Source of the DNA: Amphibacillus sp. MSJ-3
GTDB taxonomy: Bacteria > Bacillota > Bacilli > Bacillales > Amphibacillaceae
Reading direction: 5' to 3'
Length of the DNA: 64,000 bases
Assembly (NCBI RefSeq): GCF_018919165.1
Contig: NZ_JAHLQM010000002.1
Location: 1-64,000, forward strand
A program made the translations under genes and the position numbers. The notes under the pieces were generated by a model. It saw nothing but the letters and a program-made list of their open reading frames with translations. It did not search any database and had not been told where the DNA came from. Shown here in pieces: positions 15,624 to 25,359 of the stretch (position 1 is its first letter; each line of letters begins with the position of its first letter).

Positions 15624-18053
15624 TTAATTACTTTCTTTAGTAGCCTTTATCATCTTTTTTCTTTCTTTTAAAACGTGCTTCAATCCTTTAAAGAAATGCC
15701 CATTTACAATCATTAAGACACCATCGACCATTGGCATATTCATAATGCCACCAGTCATTCTTGCCATGCCTCTAAATGGCATATGATAGACAGACATCAT
15801 GATTAGATTGGCTGTTGACCGTTTTCCAATCTTTCTTAAAAACCAATGGGAGAACTTAATCATTTGATAGGCAAATCTAGCAAACTTCCCTTTCGCATAT
15901 TGACACTGCGCAATCGTGTCGTTGTAGCCGAGTGGCTTCGTCCGATCCCATTTAGCCTCCGGTACCTTTCTATCTAATAAGGCCTCGAATTCTTCTAACC
16001 CAATCTTGCTTACTTGACCTGAATAATAACTTGATAATCTTTTTTGATCATATGGAAGTGGCGCTCCTGTACCTTCAACAAATAAGGTACTACTTAATTG
16101 AATATCTGCACTCGATGCACCAATCATCATTTCATAATCTGCTTCTTCAACTTCCCACTGATTTGTTTTTACATTAAAGTAGCGAAATGTTTTATCATCA
16201 AATGGGATGGTTACTGTCTTAGATTCGCCTGGATTTAAGTGAACTTTTGTAAAACCTTTCAATTCTTTTTTCGGTCTGAATATGGCTTTAGATTGACAAC
16301 CTACATATAGTTGGGCAACTTCCATCCCTGAAACATTACCAGTATTAGTAATGGTAAATGTAGCACCTTTCTGATCAACATGGAGATTTGAATATTTAAA
16401 TGTTGTATAACTTAAACCATATCCAAATGGAAATCTAACATCCACATCCGCTGTATCATAATAGCGATAACCAATAAATAAACCTTCTCTATACTCAACA
16501 CTGACTTCTTTTCCTGGGAATTGATGATAAGAAGGCGTATCTTCATAATGTATTGGGTAGGTTTCAGCTAGTTTACCAGATGGATTTACTTCCCCAGTTA
16601 AGACACGGAGAATTGCCTTTGCTCCCGCCTGACCACTTAAGTACCCATGTACCAGGCCCTTAACTTTATTAATCCAAGGCATCTCTACCACAGCACCACT
16701 AGAAAGAACAACAACAATATTTTGATTCACTTCGTAAATGGCATTTAAAAGATCGATTTGATTTTGCGGAATCTTAAGATCTTCTCGGTCCAAGCCTTCA
16801 GCCTCTGTTACTTCATCAAGACCAAGATATAAGAGAACCACGTCAGCATTTTCAGCAAGCTTACATGCTTTAGCTGCTTTTCCCTTGCTTTTCTTACCAT
16901 ATCGATTAAAGCCGGGCTCATAGCCAATACTATTTAAACCTGACTTCGCTAAAGCGTCTAATGTGTTTTCCAGAGTAGTTGGATTGACAATTGATGAACC
17001 CGCCCCTTGATAACGAGGGTCTTTCGCAAAATCACCCACTACTGCAACTTTAGTTTGATTATTTAATGGTAGAATATTAGCTTCATTTTTTAGTAGAACA
17101 ATTGATTCTTCAGCTATTTTCTGGGCAAGTAAATGATGTTCATTCTGATCAACATCACTGTTTGAATCTTTTAGTGCAGACGTCGTTGTCATAATTAACT
17201 CTAACAAGCGATCAACTGCTTCATCTAATACTTCTTCTTTTAACTCACCATTTTGAATTGCTCGATAAATATCTTTGTCAGTCTCGCCGTTTGTCGTCGG
17301 CATTTCTAATTCATTACCAGCTTTAAGGGCAGCTACGCGATCATTATTACCACCCCAATCCGTAACAACAACACCATCGTAGTCCCATTCATTACGGAGG
17401 ATTTGATTCATCAAATGGGGATTTTCATTCGTGTAGGTACCATTCAATTGGTTATATGAGGACATGACTGTTTTAGTTTTACCTTCCTTGATAGCTATTT
17501 CAAAGCCCGTCAAGTAAACTTCCCTCAGTGTTCGCTCATCAACAATCGTATCGATTACCATTCTTCTTTCCTCTTGATTGTTAACAGCAAAGTGTTTAAC
17601 CGATGCCGCGATTCCATTTGACTGAATCCCTTGAATCAAGCTGGCGGCTAATTTCCCAGTTAAATATGGATCCTCACTAAAATATTCAAAATTTCGCCCT
17701 GCTAATGGATTACGTTTTATATTAATACCAGGTCCAAGCAAAACATTAACTTTTTCCGATACCGCTTCACTTCCTAGACGCTGTCCCATTTTATTAATTA
17801 AATCAACATCCCAACTATTTGCAACGGTTGCTGCCGTCGGAAAACAGGTTGCAGGAATACTTGGATTAAGTCCTAAATGATCGGCAGCTGCTGCTTGCTT
17901 ACGAACACCATGCGGACCATCCGCAAGGAACATGTTGGGGATCCCCAAACGATCGATATTCTCGGTTTGCCAGAAATCTTTTCCCGACATTAAGGATACT
18001 TTTTCTGCTAGCGTCATTTTATTGATTAAATCTTTATACTTCATTTCGCTCAT
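15624..18053 (-). CDS. GH3 beta-glycosidase, cytoplasmic
   Basis: This 809-residue GH3 enzyme has the usual order: barrel domain (about 10-290) with LADGPHGVR, KHFAVNNQE and nucleophile Asp232 in VVVTDWGG; alpha/beta sandwich (about 310-530); and a fibronectin-III-like domain (about 570-650). It has no signal peptide. A C-terminal extension (about 690-809, basic and amphipathic, with repeated Met-rich segments such as GGIMNMPMVDGVLM) is longer than a minimal GH3 and is seen in some Firmicute relatives. The substrate is probably a beta-glucoside or beta-xyloside, but the GtrA/GT2 context also allows a surface-glycan fragment. The start MSEMKY has two close ATGs; GAGG fits either. Confidence 0.88.
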   Translation of the reverse strand: MSEMKYKDLINKMTLAEKVSLMSGKDFWQTENIDRLGIPNMFLADGPHGVRKQAAAADHLGLNPSIPATCFPTAATVANSWDVDLINKMGQRLGSEAVSEKVNVLLGPGINIKRNPLAGRNFEYFSEDPYLTGKLAASLIQGIQSNGIAASVKHFAVNNQEERRMVIDTIVDERTLREVYLTGFEIAIKEGKTKTVMSSYNQLNGTYTNENPHLMNQILRNEWDYDGVVVTDWGGNNDRVAALKAGNELEMPTTNGETDKDIYRAIQNGELKEEVLDEAVDRLLELIMTTTSALKDSNSDVDQNEHHLLAQKIAEESIVLLKNEANILPLNNQTKVAVVGDFAKDPRYQGAGSSIVNPTTLENTLDALAKSGLNSIGYEPGFNRYGKKSKGKAAKACKLAENADVVLLYLGLDEVTEAEGLDREDLKIPQNQIDLLNAIYEVNQNIVVVLSSGAVVEMPWINKVKGLVHGYLSGQAGAKAILRVLTGEVNPSGKLAETYPIHYEDTPSYHQFPGKEVSVEYREGLFIGYRYYDTADVDVRFPFGYGLSYTTFKYSNLHVDQKGATFTITNTGNVSGMEVAQLYVGCQSKAIFRPKKELKGFTKVHLNPGESKTVTIPFDDKTFRYFNVKTNQWEVEEADYEMMIGASSADIQLSSTLFVEGTGAPLPYDQKRLSSYYSGQVSKIGLEEFEALLDRKVPEAKWDRTKPLGYNDTIAQCQYAKGKFARFAYQMIKFSHWFLRKIGKRSTANLIMMSVYHMPFRGMARMTGGIMNMPMVDGVLMIVNGHFFKGLKHVLKERKKMIKATKESN

Positions 18054-18374
18054 ACCTCATTTTTAATATAGGGAGTATCTTATAGATATCACCATTATTT
18101 TTATTCTGACATACCATCCAAATCATTATAGTCAACGGTACGATGAAATTTTAACACCTAAATATTTAGTAAATCCGGTCATCTCATGAAGAGTACACTT
18201 TTTCACATGAATCGTTCCTCATACAAAAAAATCCAGATGTATTTCAGATTGCATATTATTCAAATGACTATCCAACGTTTGTTTTTATATTTTTCAAAAG
18301 AAGACAGCCGTAAATTCACCACGGCTGTCATATTCTTTTATCGACTATCAAACAGTCATAAAAATTCTCATGTT
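18054..18374. other. Spacer between the two GH3 genes
   Basis: This is 321 bases. A rho-independent terminator for the upstream membrane GH3 lies at 18298-18330. A 12-bp palindrome CTAAATATTTAG is near 18158. A plausible minus-strand -35 (TTGACT) lies near 18133, without a clear -10. The 66-codon plus-strand frame here runs through the terminator and is not a gene. Confidence 0.5.
18298..18330 (-). terminator. Terminator after membrane GH3 gene
   Basis: GACAGCCGT (18303-18311) pairs with ACGGCTGTC (18321-18329), and the minus strand continues TTCTTTTG. It lies 45 bases past the stop of the membrane GH3 gene. Confidence 0.75.
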
Positions 18375-21257
18375 TTATTTAGATGAAGATTTACTTTGAG
18401 CCGTCGCTAAATTATTTTTTAGCTTCGAGTATTTTCTGAATATAAGTACCTCAAGTAAGATAATTGCTCCAAAAATAACGATATCAATTGTTATTGTGAC
18501 AATTTGCCATGATGGCATACCAGCATTTAAAGACTCCGCACTGTATGCATTACTGTTTACAGTCGTGTAAAGAATATTTTTAGATGCTTGTCGCATATCT
18601 TTAACTACAGATGGATTATCTGTATTTTCCATCATGTTCACTCCAACATCATAAGTAGCTAGGGCGATATCACCACCATTTGGCACCATCCAATTAGCAT
18701 CCATATAACCGTAGCCACCGAAGTAATCCGTTAGAACCATGCCCTGGAAACCCCACTCTTCGCGTAATACAGTGTTTAAGAGTGGTGATGATGCCCCGGC
18801 CCATACTGGTCCAATATAGTTAAAGGCAGACATGATCGCCTGTGCACCACCGTCTTTTACAGCTACTTCGAATGGTTTTAAATATATTTCCCGAATAGCT
18901 TGCTCGTTCGACCATGTAGCTAACATCCTAAGTCTGTTCGTTTCTTGATCATTCATAGCAAAATGTTTTAGGTAGGAATATACACCATGGTCTGCCGCTC
19001 CTTTTACTGCATGAGCTGCCATCTCACCAGATAATATCCCATCCTCTGAGTAATACTCGAAGTTACGACCAGCAAATGCTGTTCGGTGAATATTCATAGC
19101 TGGCGCATACCATCCAGAAACGCCCATTTCCACTGCCATTTCACCAATACTATTACCAAATGCATGAGCTAATTCTACATTCCAAGTATTCGCCATCATA
19201 ACTGCACTTGGGAATCCAACAGATCCAACGCCCGTAAAGTTATTATTGATAGAAGCTGGTCCATCTAAGTCAATGGTTGCTATTTTTCCAACAGATTTTG
19301 CCGCGGAGGTTTGGTAACCACCGTATGCAATTAGATTAACCATATCATCAATCAATAGTTGATCTAATAAGGTCTCCCAAGCTTGGTCATCATAATCAAG
19401 ACCACGCATGTCTACCAAATCCACACCGTTTTTTGCACCTGTAATTGGCATTTCAGCCGATTCATCAAAGAATTCTGTTGCATCAAAATTCAATTCATTT
19501 CTAAATAAAGCTAAATTTTCTTCGGACATTTCAAAATTTTCAGGAGCTTTTGTTGCCTCTTCGTAATTCTCAAATCCATTCTCACGTGAAAGGTATGTTA
19601 CATCTCCTTCAGCAAAATCAAACTGATTTGTAGCTGGAATATTATCTGATGAACGTTGATTATAAACAATTGTTTCGTCTAGAGAGAAACTAACTTCATC
19701 CAATACAGTATGTGAGTCAGAGCGAATAGATAAGATATAATCTCCCGCATCCAGAACATAGGCTTCTTCATTCTCTGAATCATATGAAGCTAAATCCTCT
19801 TTGGTAAAGGAAAGCGTAAGAGTTTGGGATTCTCCTGCTTCCAATGTCTTAGTTTTCTCGAAAGCTACCAAGTTAACATCTGACTTTTCTATTCCACCAT
19901 TAATGTAAGGCGGGGTAAAGTATAGCTCAACAACATCTTTTCCTTTTGTATCTCCCGTGTTGGTTACTGTAACATCCACACTTATTGTGCCATCATCCGA
20001 TTCACTCCAATCACTTATTTCGTGATCAAATGAAGTATAGCTTAGACCGTAACCGAATGGATACAAAACGTGTTCATCGTAATCAATTAAGCCTTCAGCT
20101 GCAGCCGTTTCATAGAAACGATAGCCAACATAGATCCCCTCTACATAGTTTACAAAAGTAGGGACCCCGCCTACGCCTGGGATATAATGATCAATTTTGT
20201 ATTCATCCATGTTTGTATACTCAAAATCACCAAAATTATTATACGCTGGAATTGCTGTTAAGTCGCGGGGGAATATATCAGCTGTTTTTCCCGAAGGATT
20301 AATTGCTCCACTCAATATTTCACCCAGTGCATTAAAACCAGTTTGTCCAGCTGCTGGCACCCAAAGAACACTCTTAATTTGATCGTAATCTTCCACAAAC
20401 TCCAACTCAAAAACATTTGAACCGTTATAAATGAGAACAACATTATCAAAAGTGGAAGTAACCATATCGATCATTTGTCGTTCTGTTTCATGTAACTCAA
20501 GATAATGAGCTCCTTCTTCAAAATCGTTATAATTATCTGAGTTATTGTTATAAGTTACATCTGATAGATTAGTTGGAAGATCAGCACCTTCCCCACCACT
20601 ACGGCTAATTACAATAACTGCAGTGTCAGAGAACTCTTCCGCATTCTCCAGTAATTCATCGGAATAGTCATTAACAGGGGGTTCTGGCAAAGTCCAATCC
20701 TGCTCAAGCAACCCAAGAACTGGTCGTTCATCCCTGTAAGTAGTATAAAAGTCGATAAGCTCATCATTTACTACAAATCCTGCATTGCTCAATCCTTCAA
20801 TCAAACTGATTGTATGATGTGTATCCGACAGCGATCCTGAACCTGTTCCTCCATAAATTGGATTGGTTGAAGCCCAACCGAATACATTAATTTGTGAGCC
20901 ATTCGCTAAAGGAAGCAAGTCTTGATCATTTTCTAATAAAACAATACCTTCTTCCGCAATCCTTTCACCTAACTGTTCAGCTCTTTCAGACGAAGCTTCA
21001 CTTATCGTTCCTCTACCAGAGGCAAGTGTAAGCACTGTATTTAATGGGTAAAAGGCAATTAAGTTAATGACAATTGCTAAAGCAATAAGTATAGCGACGA
21101 TAGACTGTCTACGCACCATAAATTTCATTGACGTTGAAAATCTTTTGGCAAAAATCATAACAGCAATTGCAATTAATAATACAACTCCAAATGAAATTAG
21201 ATAAGGGATCGTAAGGTCAAAAACATTCTTAACGTCAGCCCAGTTAATATCAAGCAT
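18375..21257 (-). CDS. Membrane-anchored GH3 enzyme with inverted domain order
   Basis: This 960-residue GH3 has its domains in reverse order. Two N-terminal membrane segments (about 14-36 and 52-70) are followed by the alpha/beta sandwich domain (about 85-400, ending FGYGLSYTSF), a fibronectin-III-like domain (about 415-525) and then the catalytic barrel (about 610-900) with DLDGPASINN, AGRNFEYYSEDG, KHFAMNDQE and the predicted nucleophile Asp844 in GMVLTDYFGG. A third membrane segment (918-940) and a short basic tail end it. Inverted GH3s are known in Firmicutes and rumen bacteria, but the helices at both ends tether this one to the membrane, probably facing outward. The substrate is unknown. 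A cre-like site lies 106 bases upstream. Confidence 0.85.
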   Translation of the reverse strand: MLDINWADVKNVFDLTIPYLISFGVVLLIAIAVMIFAKRFSTSMKFMVRRQSIVAILIALAIVINLIAFYPLNTVLTLASGRGTISEASSERAEQLGERIAEEGIVLLENDQDLLPLANGSQINVFGWASTNPIYGGTGSGSLSDTHHTISLIEGLSNAGFVVNDELIDFYTTYRDERPVLGLLEQDWTLPEPPVNDYSDELLENAEEFSDTAVIVISRSGGEGADLPTNLSDVTYNNNSDNYNDFEEGAHYLELHETERQMIDMVTSTFDNVVLIYNGSNVFELEFVEDYDQIKSVLWVPAAGQTGFNALGEILSGAINPSGKTADIFPRDLTAIPAYNNFGDFEYTNMDEYKIDHYIPGVGGVPTFVNYVEGIYVGYRFYETAAAEGLIDYDEHVLYPFGYGLSYTSFDHEISDWSESDDGTISVDVTVTNTGDTKGKDVVELYFTPPYINGGIEKSDVNLVAFEKTKTLEAGESQTLTLSFTKEDLASYDSENEEAYVLDAGDYILSIRSDSHTVLDEVSFSLDETIVYNQRSSDNIPATNQFDFAEGDVTYLSRENGFENYEEATKAPENFEMSEENLALFRNELNFDATEFFDESAEMPITGAKNGVDLVDMRGLDYDDQAWETLLDQLLIDDMVNLIAYGGYQTSAAKSVGKIATIDLDGPASINNNFTGVGSVGFPSAVMMANTWNVELAHAFGNSIGEMAVEMGVSGWYAPAMNIHRTAFAGRNFEYYSEDGILSGEMAAHAVKGAADHGVYSYLKHFAMNDQETNRLRMLATWSNEQAIREIYLKPFEVAVKDGGAQAIMSAFNYIGPVWAGASSPLLNTVLREEWGFQGMVLTDYFGGYGYMDANWMVPNGGDIALATYDVGVNMMENTDNPSVVKDMRQASKNILYTTVNSNAYSAESLNAGMPSWQIVTITIDIVIFGAIILLEVLIFRKYSKLKNNLATAQSKSSSK

Positions 21258-21880
21258 TTTTTATTCACTCCATTTTCAAAAAAAGTGTGACAAAGAATAT
21301 ACTCTCACATGTCTAGGATCCTCTTGCATCAACATTAGTAAGTATATTTCACCAAAACGAATATGAAACGCTTTCTTTTTGGTGATCCCTTTGTCATTTT
21401 CTTATATTGTTACGCAAAATCATCATATCATAGCCATAAGCCACAATTTACTTTCCTCATGAATTGTCTATTTTTCATCACCAATGGCATTTAGTCTCTC
21501 TCAACAGTAATTAATTTCTTCTCATGCCCTTTTAAAGGACTCAATAATATGGATCTATGCTATTACAGTCATTGGAAGTTGATTAAAAAATCCTCTGCCT
21601 GTTAGGAAAGATCTGCATTCCCTTTTCAACAGACGAGGATAAAAAAATATCAAGTAACGGATATTGGTTTGATTTACTTGGTACAACTAATTTAAAAAAC
21701 GTTGATTGATCACAATTAGTAATCTAGGTGTTTCAAAAACAAAAATGAAACAGAATTTCGGTATCCTATTTCATTTATATAGAGAGCGAACATCTCATTC
21801 TCACAAATATGATTCATTTGAATAAACTTTATGCTTTATAGCTAATTATAGTTTAAGCTATTATCATTGATTTCCTTTAA
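21258..21880. promoter_or_regulatory. Upstream region of membrane GH3: cre site, terminator, decayed repeat
   Basis: This is 623 bases without a gene. A cre-like site, AGAAAGCGTTTCAT on the minus strand (21363-21376), matches 12 of 14 and contains the palindrome GAAAGCGTTTC. It suggests CcpA control of the GH3 gene. At 21736-21776 lies the histidine kinase terminator. Between about 21480 and 21720 there is sequence reminiscent of the dyad repeat family (CTATTACAGTCATTGGAAGTTGATTAA) but badly decayed. Confidence 0.55.
21736..21776 (-). terminator. Terminator of the two-component operon
   Basis: AAATGAAA (21743-21750) pairs with TTTCATTT (21769-21776), with inner AGGAT/ATTCT pairing. The minus strand then reads TTTTTGTTTTTG. 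It lies about 105 bases past the histidine kinase stop. Confidence 0.65.
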
Positions 21881-23200
21881 TCATTTAAACCTTTTTTCCA
21901 GCTTTGGCATCAAAATCTCCAACTCAAACCAATTCCCATTTTGATTAACATTAACCACACCACCATACTTCTGAACTGTATATTGAATACTTTTTAGTCC
22001 ATAGCCATGAAGGTATGTATTTCGTTTTGTCGTTTTAGGTAAATCACCTTCAATTATTAAATCACCTTCAAAGTAATTTTCCACTCTAATCATAATAAAA
22101 TTCCTTTTTGAAAAAACCGATACATGGATCAGCCTTTTCTCCTTGTCTTTAACCTTTTGTTCATATTCGATTGCATTATCTAACGCATTCCCAAAGATTG
22201 TAGCAATATCCGCAGTAGCCATACCATTTAACAGTGATCCGTCTGCTACACAAGTTAATGTAATCTCATTCTTGATGCAGTATAAACTTTTACTTTTAAG
22301 AACTGTATCCAATACATGGTTGCCTGTTTTGTGTTCAGCTTCGTATGCTTTAATTTCTTCTTCCATCTTTTCTAAATAAGCATGTCTCTTATCTGAGTCT
22401 GTCTCTGCTTTTAGAGCGATAATCTGATTTTTTAAATCATGATATTTATAATTAATAATCTCGATACTTTCCTTAGATTGTTGATATTGTGTATATTGAC
22501 TTTGCAGAATATATTGCATAGCTCTTAACTCATGCTTAATTCTTAGATCAGTTAATTGAAGATGATACGCATGCAAGATTGTGAATCCACCTAGATCAAC
22601 TAAGGTACGAATATTAAGAATCTCTTGCGCATATTGACTACTAAAAGGTGTCTTTGATGTGACAAAACTTAGATTACTAATTCCAAATACAGCAATCCCA
22701 ATCACAATGACAGAAAACAACTCGCGCCGACTGACATTCATGACGCTATCTTCCGGGATATGTTTTCTTTCTAAAAGCCAAACTGCTAAAAATGCAACTC
22801 CATAAACTAAAATCAATAAAATGATTTCTTGTAAAGAACCTGTGAAGCCCTGTTTCCAGAAAAAATTATGTAACTGCCATTGAAAAGAAGCGACTAACTC
22901 TGCCAAAACAAATGCTTTGACCGTAAAGTAACCCGCATCCAAAAAGTTTAATTGTGTGCTTTTATAGATAAAAATAAACATTAATATAACAGCCATCGCC
23001 ATACTTGGAATCCAAAAAGCTAGCGATAAATAATCGGTTACAACCAAAAAGGTGATTTGAACAATTAAAGCGAGACTAGCGAACAAGACAAGATGGGAAC
23101 GTCTCAGATGCCTTTTCAAGATAGAGATATAAATAATACAAGCGATCCACTCGGCTAACGCAGTATATACTCGTGGAATATCAGGGAGAACGTCAATCAT
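21881..23200 (-). CDS. GHKL-type sensor histidine kinase
   Basis: This 439-residue kinase has an N-terminal block of about six membrane segments (residues 10-215), then a short coiled segment and the phospho-acceptor His254 in YHDLKNQ. The ATP-binding domain follows, with FGNALDNAIE (N box, about 335-345) and a G-rich stretch HGYGLKSIQ (about 400). This is the AgrC/NatK-like GHKL family that normally senses peptides or membrane events and pairs with LytTR regulators. Its ATG overlaps the regulator stop by four bases (ATGA). It lies directly upstream of the membrane GH3 gene on the same strand. Control of that gene is possible but not shown. Confidence 0.9.
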   Translation of the reverse strand: MIDVLPDIPRVYTALAEWIACIIYISILKRHLRRSHLVLFASLALIVQITFLVVTDYLSLAFWIPSMAMAVILMFIFIYKSTQLNFLDAGYFTVKAFVLAELVASFQWQLHNFFWKQGFTGSLQEIILLILVYGVAFLAVWLLERKHIPEDSVMNVSRRELFSVIVIGIAVFGISNLSFVTSKTPFSSQYAQEILNIRTLVDLGGFTILHAYHLQLTDLRIKHELRAMQYILQSQYTQYQQSKESIEIINYKYHDLKNQIIALKAETDSDKRHAYLEKMEEEIKAYEAEHKTGNHVLDTVLKSKSLYCIKNEITLTCVADGSLLNGMATADIATIFGNALDNAIEYEQKVKDKEKRLIHVSVFSKRNFIMIRVENYFEGDLIIEGDLPKTTKRNTYLHGYGLKSIQYTVQKYGGVVNVNQNGNWFELEILMPKLEKRFK

Positions 23201-23907
23201 TTAATCACCTCGCCCCAATGACTGGCAAGCGCCTTCATAAAAGGTTTCTTTTTAGAACGACTAATTGGGATTTCTGCTCCACCCACTATAGCGCCGTTTT
23301 CATTTGTGCCATCGACATGCTGTAAATTGATTAAATAACCTCGGTGCCCACGAAAGAAATGGAATTTCTCTAATTCACTTTCTAAGTCTTTCATTGTTCC
23401 CGTTGCAACATAGCTCCCTTTCTTTGTCGTAAAAATTAGATCATGCCCCTGACTCTCAATAAAGTAAATATCAGAAGTCTCTAGCCGTATGACACCATCT
23501 TTCAATTTAACTGTCACATGTTGAGCCTCTCTTCTTTCCATCCGATTAATTGCACGATTTAAGCGTTCTGAAAACTGGAAGTATGAAATTGGTTTTAGGA
23601 TATAGTCCAAAGCATCAACAGCATAACCTTTAATGGCGAACTGTGGCATATTCGTAATAAAGATGATCACGACCTCTGAGTCTATCTTTCTAATTTCCTC
23701 TGCCGCCGACATACCATCCATCAACGGCATTTGTACATCCATTAAAATCAGATCAAACTGTGCCTGATAATTTTCAACAAATTGATCACCATCGGTAAAG
23801 GTTTCAATTTGGATGGCTTCATCTCGTTCTTTCTCAAACCTTTGAAGATACTCTATCAGCTGCTTTTGATAATTAATCTCATCTTCTACGATTGCAATCC
23901 GAATCAT
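23197..23907 (-). CDS. LytTR-family response regulator
   Basis: This 236-residue regulator has a receiver domain (1-120) with acidic pocket EDE at residues 8-10, phospho-acceptor Asp57 in LILMDVQMP and Lys in YILKPIS. A LytTR DNA-binding domain follows (about 135-236), with ESQGHDLIFTTKKG and FFRGHRGYLINLQHV signatures. The ATG at 23907 is chosen because AGGAGGAG precedes it; the open frame extends 15 codons further without support. It is co-translated with the kinase. I found no obvious direct-repeat LytTR site that I could defend. Confidence 0.92.
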   Translation of the reverse strand: MIRIAIVEDEINYQKQLIEYLQRFEKERDEAIQIETFTDGDQFVENYQAQFDLILMDVQMPLMDGMSAAEEIRKIDSEVVIIFITNMPQFAIKGYAVDALDYILKPISYFQFSERLNRAINRMERREAQHVTVKLKDGVIRLETSDIYFIESQGHDLIFTTKKGSYVATGTMKDLESELEKFHFFRGHRGYLINLQHVDGTNENGAIVGGAEIPISRSKKKPFMKALASHWGEVIK

Positions 23908-24112
23908 CGTTCTCCTCCTAACAGTAATTTTTTTTAACCTAATTACTCTCATAAGCTTTCTATTTCTTATATTCTACTATAATTTTTTTATGATTATATA
24001 TAAAACAAAAGGATAGCACAAGTTTCTCAACATCATTGCTAATTATTTTCGCTTGTGAAATAATATGAAAAATAGAAATATCTTATGGATGTACAAAAGG
24101 AGTATCTAAGCT

Positions 24113-25216
24113 ATGTATGATTATTTAATTGTTGGTGCGGGTTTATTTGGGGCAACCTTTGCCTATGAAGCTAAAAAAAGAGGCAAGAAGTGCCTAGTCA
24201 TCGATAAACGCGACCATATTGGTGGGAACGTTTTTACCGAAGAAGTGGATGGGATTCAAGTTCATAAATATGGTGCCCATATTTTCCATACCAATAATAA
24301 ACGGATTTGGGATTATATTAACCAATTTGCCGAATTCAATCGATATACTAATTCGCCAATCGCTAATTACCAAGGTGAGATCTACAATCTCCCTTTTAAT
24401 ATGAACACATTTAATAAATTGTGGGGAGTAACGAGCCCTGAAGAAGCAAAACAAAAAATTCGCCAACAAAGGGAAGCTGCTCACATTACAAAACCAAGTA
24501 ATTTAGAAGAGCAAGCCATTTCGCTTGTTGGTACGGATATTTACCAGAAATTAATCAAAGGATACACAGAAAAACAATGGGGACGATCAGCCCGTGAATT
24601 ACCTGCTTTTATTATTAAACGTCTCCCCGTCCGTTTCACATATGACAACAACTACTTTAATGACCGCTTCCAAGGAATCCCGATTGGGGGTTATACGCAA
24701 ATCTTTGAGAAATTACTTGACGGGATTGATGTGAAATTAAATACCGACTTTTTCAAAGAGCGGAATCAGTTGGAGAATTGTGCAGATAAAATCGTCTTTA
24801 CTGGAATGATTGATCAATTTTACGATTATCAATTCGGCGTACTAAACTACCGCAGTTTAAGGTTTGAAACGGAGATTCTAAACGAAATAGATAATTTTCA
24901 AGGTAATGCGGTTGTTAACTATACCGATAACAAAACTGCCTTCACTCGAATTATTGAACATAAGCACTTTGAGTTCGGCAAACAAAGGCATACGATCATT
25001 ACAAAGGAATACCCTATTGAATGGAGGCAAGGTCTGGAGCCATACTACCCAATTAATGATGATGAAAATAATGAAATTTATAAATTATATCAGAACTTAG
25101 CAGATCAAGAAGCCAATGTTATTTTCGGCGGACGATTAGCTAACTATAAATATTATGATATGCATCAAGTAATCGGTGAGGCATTGGCAACTGTCGAGAG
25201 AGAGTTGGAAAATTAG
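24113..25216 (+). CDS. glf: UDP-galactopyranose mutase
   Basis: This 367-residue flavoenzyme interconverts UDP-galactopyranose and UDP-galactofuranose for surface polysaccharides. The FAD-binding VGAGLFGATFA (residues 7-17), IDKRDHIGGNVFTE (about 30-43), KYGAHIFHTNN (about 51-61), the GYTEKQWGR segment and the C-terminal FGGRLANYKYYDM are all intact. The length is typical. It is a single gene with AAGGAG upstream, divergent from the two-component operon. With no other galactofuran gene beside it, its link to the nearby GT2/GtrA locus is inference. It is followed by a perfect 12-bp hairpin at 25230-25264. Confidence 0.95.
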   Translation: MYDYLIVGAGLFGATFAYEAKKRGKKCLVIDKRDHIGGNVFTEEVDGIQVHKYGAHIFHTNNKRIWDYINQFAEFNRYTNSPIANYQGEIYNLPFNMNTFNKLWGVTSPEEAKQKIRQQREAAHITKPSNLEEQAISLVGTDIYQKLIKGYTEKQWGRSARELPAFIIKRLPVRFTYDNNYFNDRFQGIPIGGYTQIFEKLLDGIDVKLNTDFFKERNQLENCADKIVFTGMIDQFYDYQFGVLNYRSLRFETEILNEIDNFQGNAVVNYTDNKTAFTRIIEHKHFEFGKQRHTIITKEYPIEWRQGLEPYYPINDDENNEIYKLYQNLADQEANVIFGGRLANYKYYDMHQVIGEALATVERELEN

Positions 25217-25229
25217 AAATATTGTTGAA

Positions 25230-25264
25230 CAGGCGCTAAGCGAAAATAGCCAGCTTAGCGCCTG
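25230..25264. terminator. Strong hairpin after glf
   Basis: CAGGCGCTAAGC (25230-25241) pairs perfectly with GCTTAGCGCCTG (25253-25264). There is no T-run on either strand, so termination is likely but not certain. Confidence 0.5.
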
Positions 25265-25359
25265 CTTGCTGATTATACCTTTATTGAAATTTAATTATCA
25301 AAAAGCTCCATATATACTTGAAGCTTACACCTCAACAATTAAAAGCACTTCCTTTTACT

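Noticed and set aside
18186-18386. 66-codon plus-strand frame
   Set aside because: It passes through a strong terminator hairpin and overlaps the end of the GH3 gene, with no ribosome binding site.
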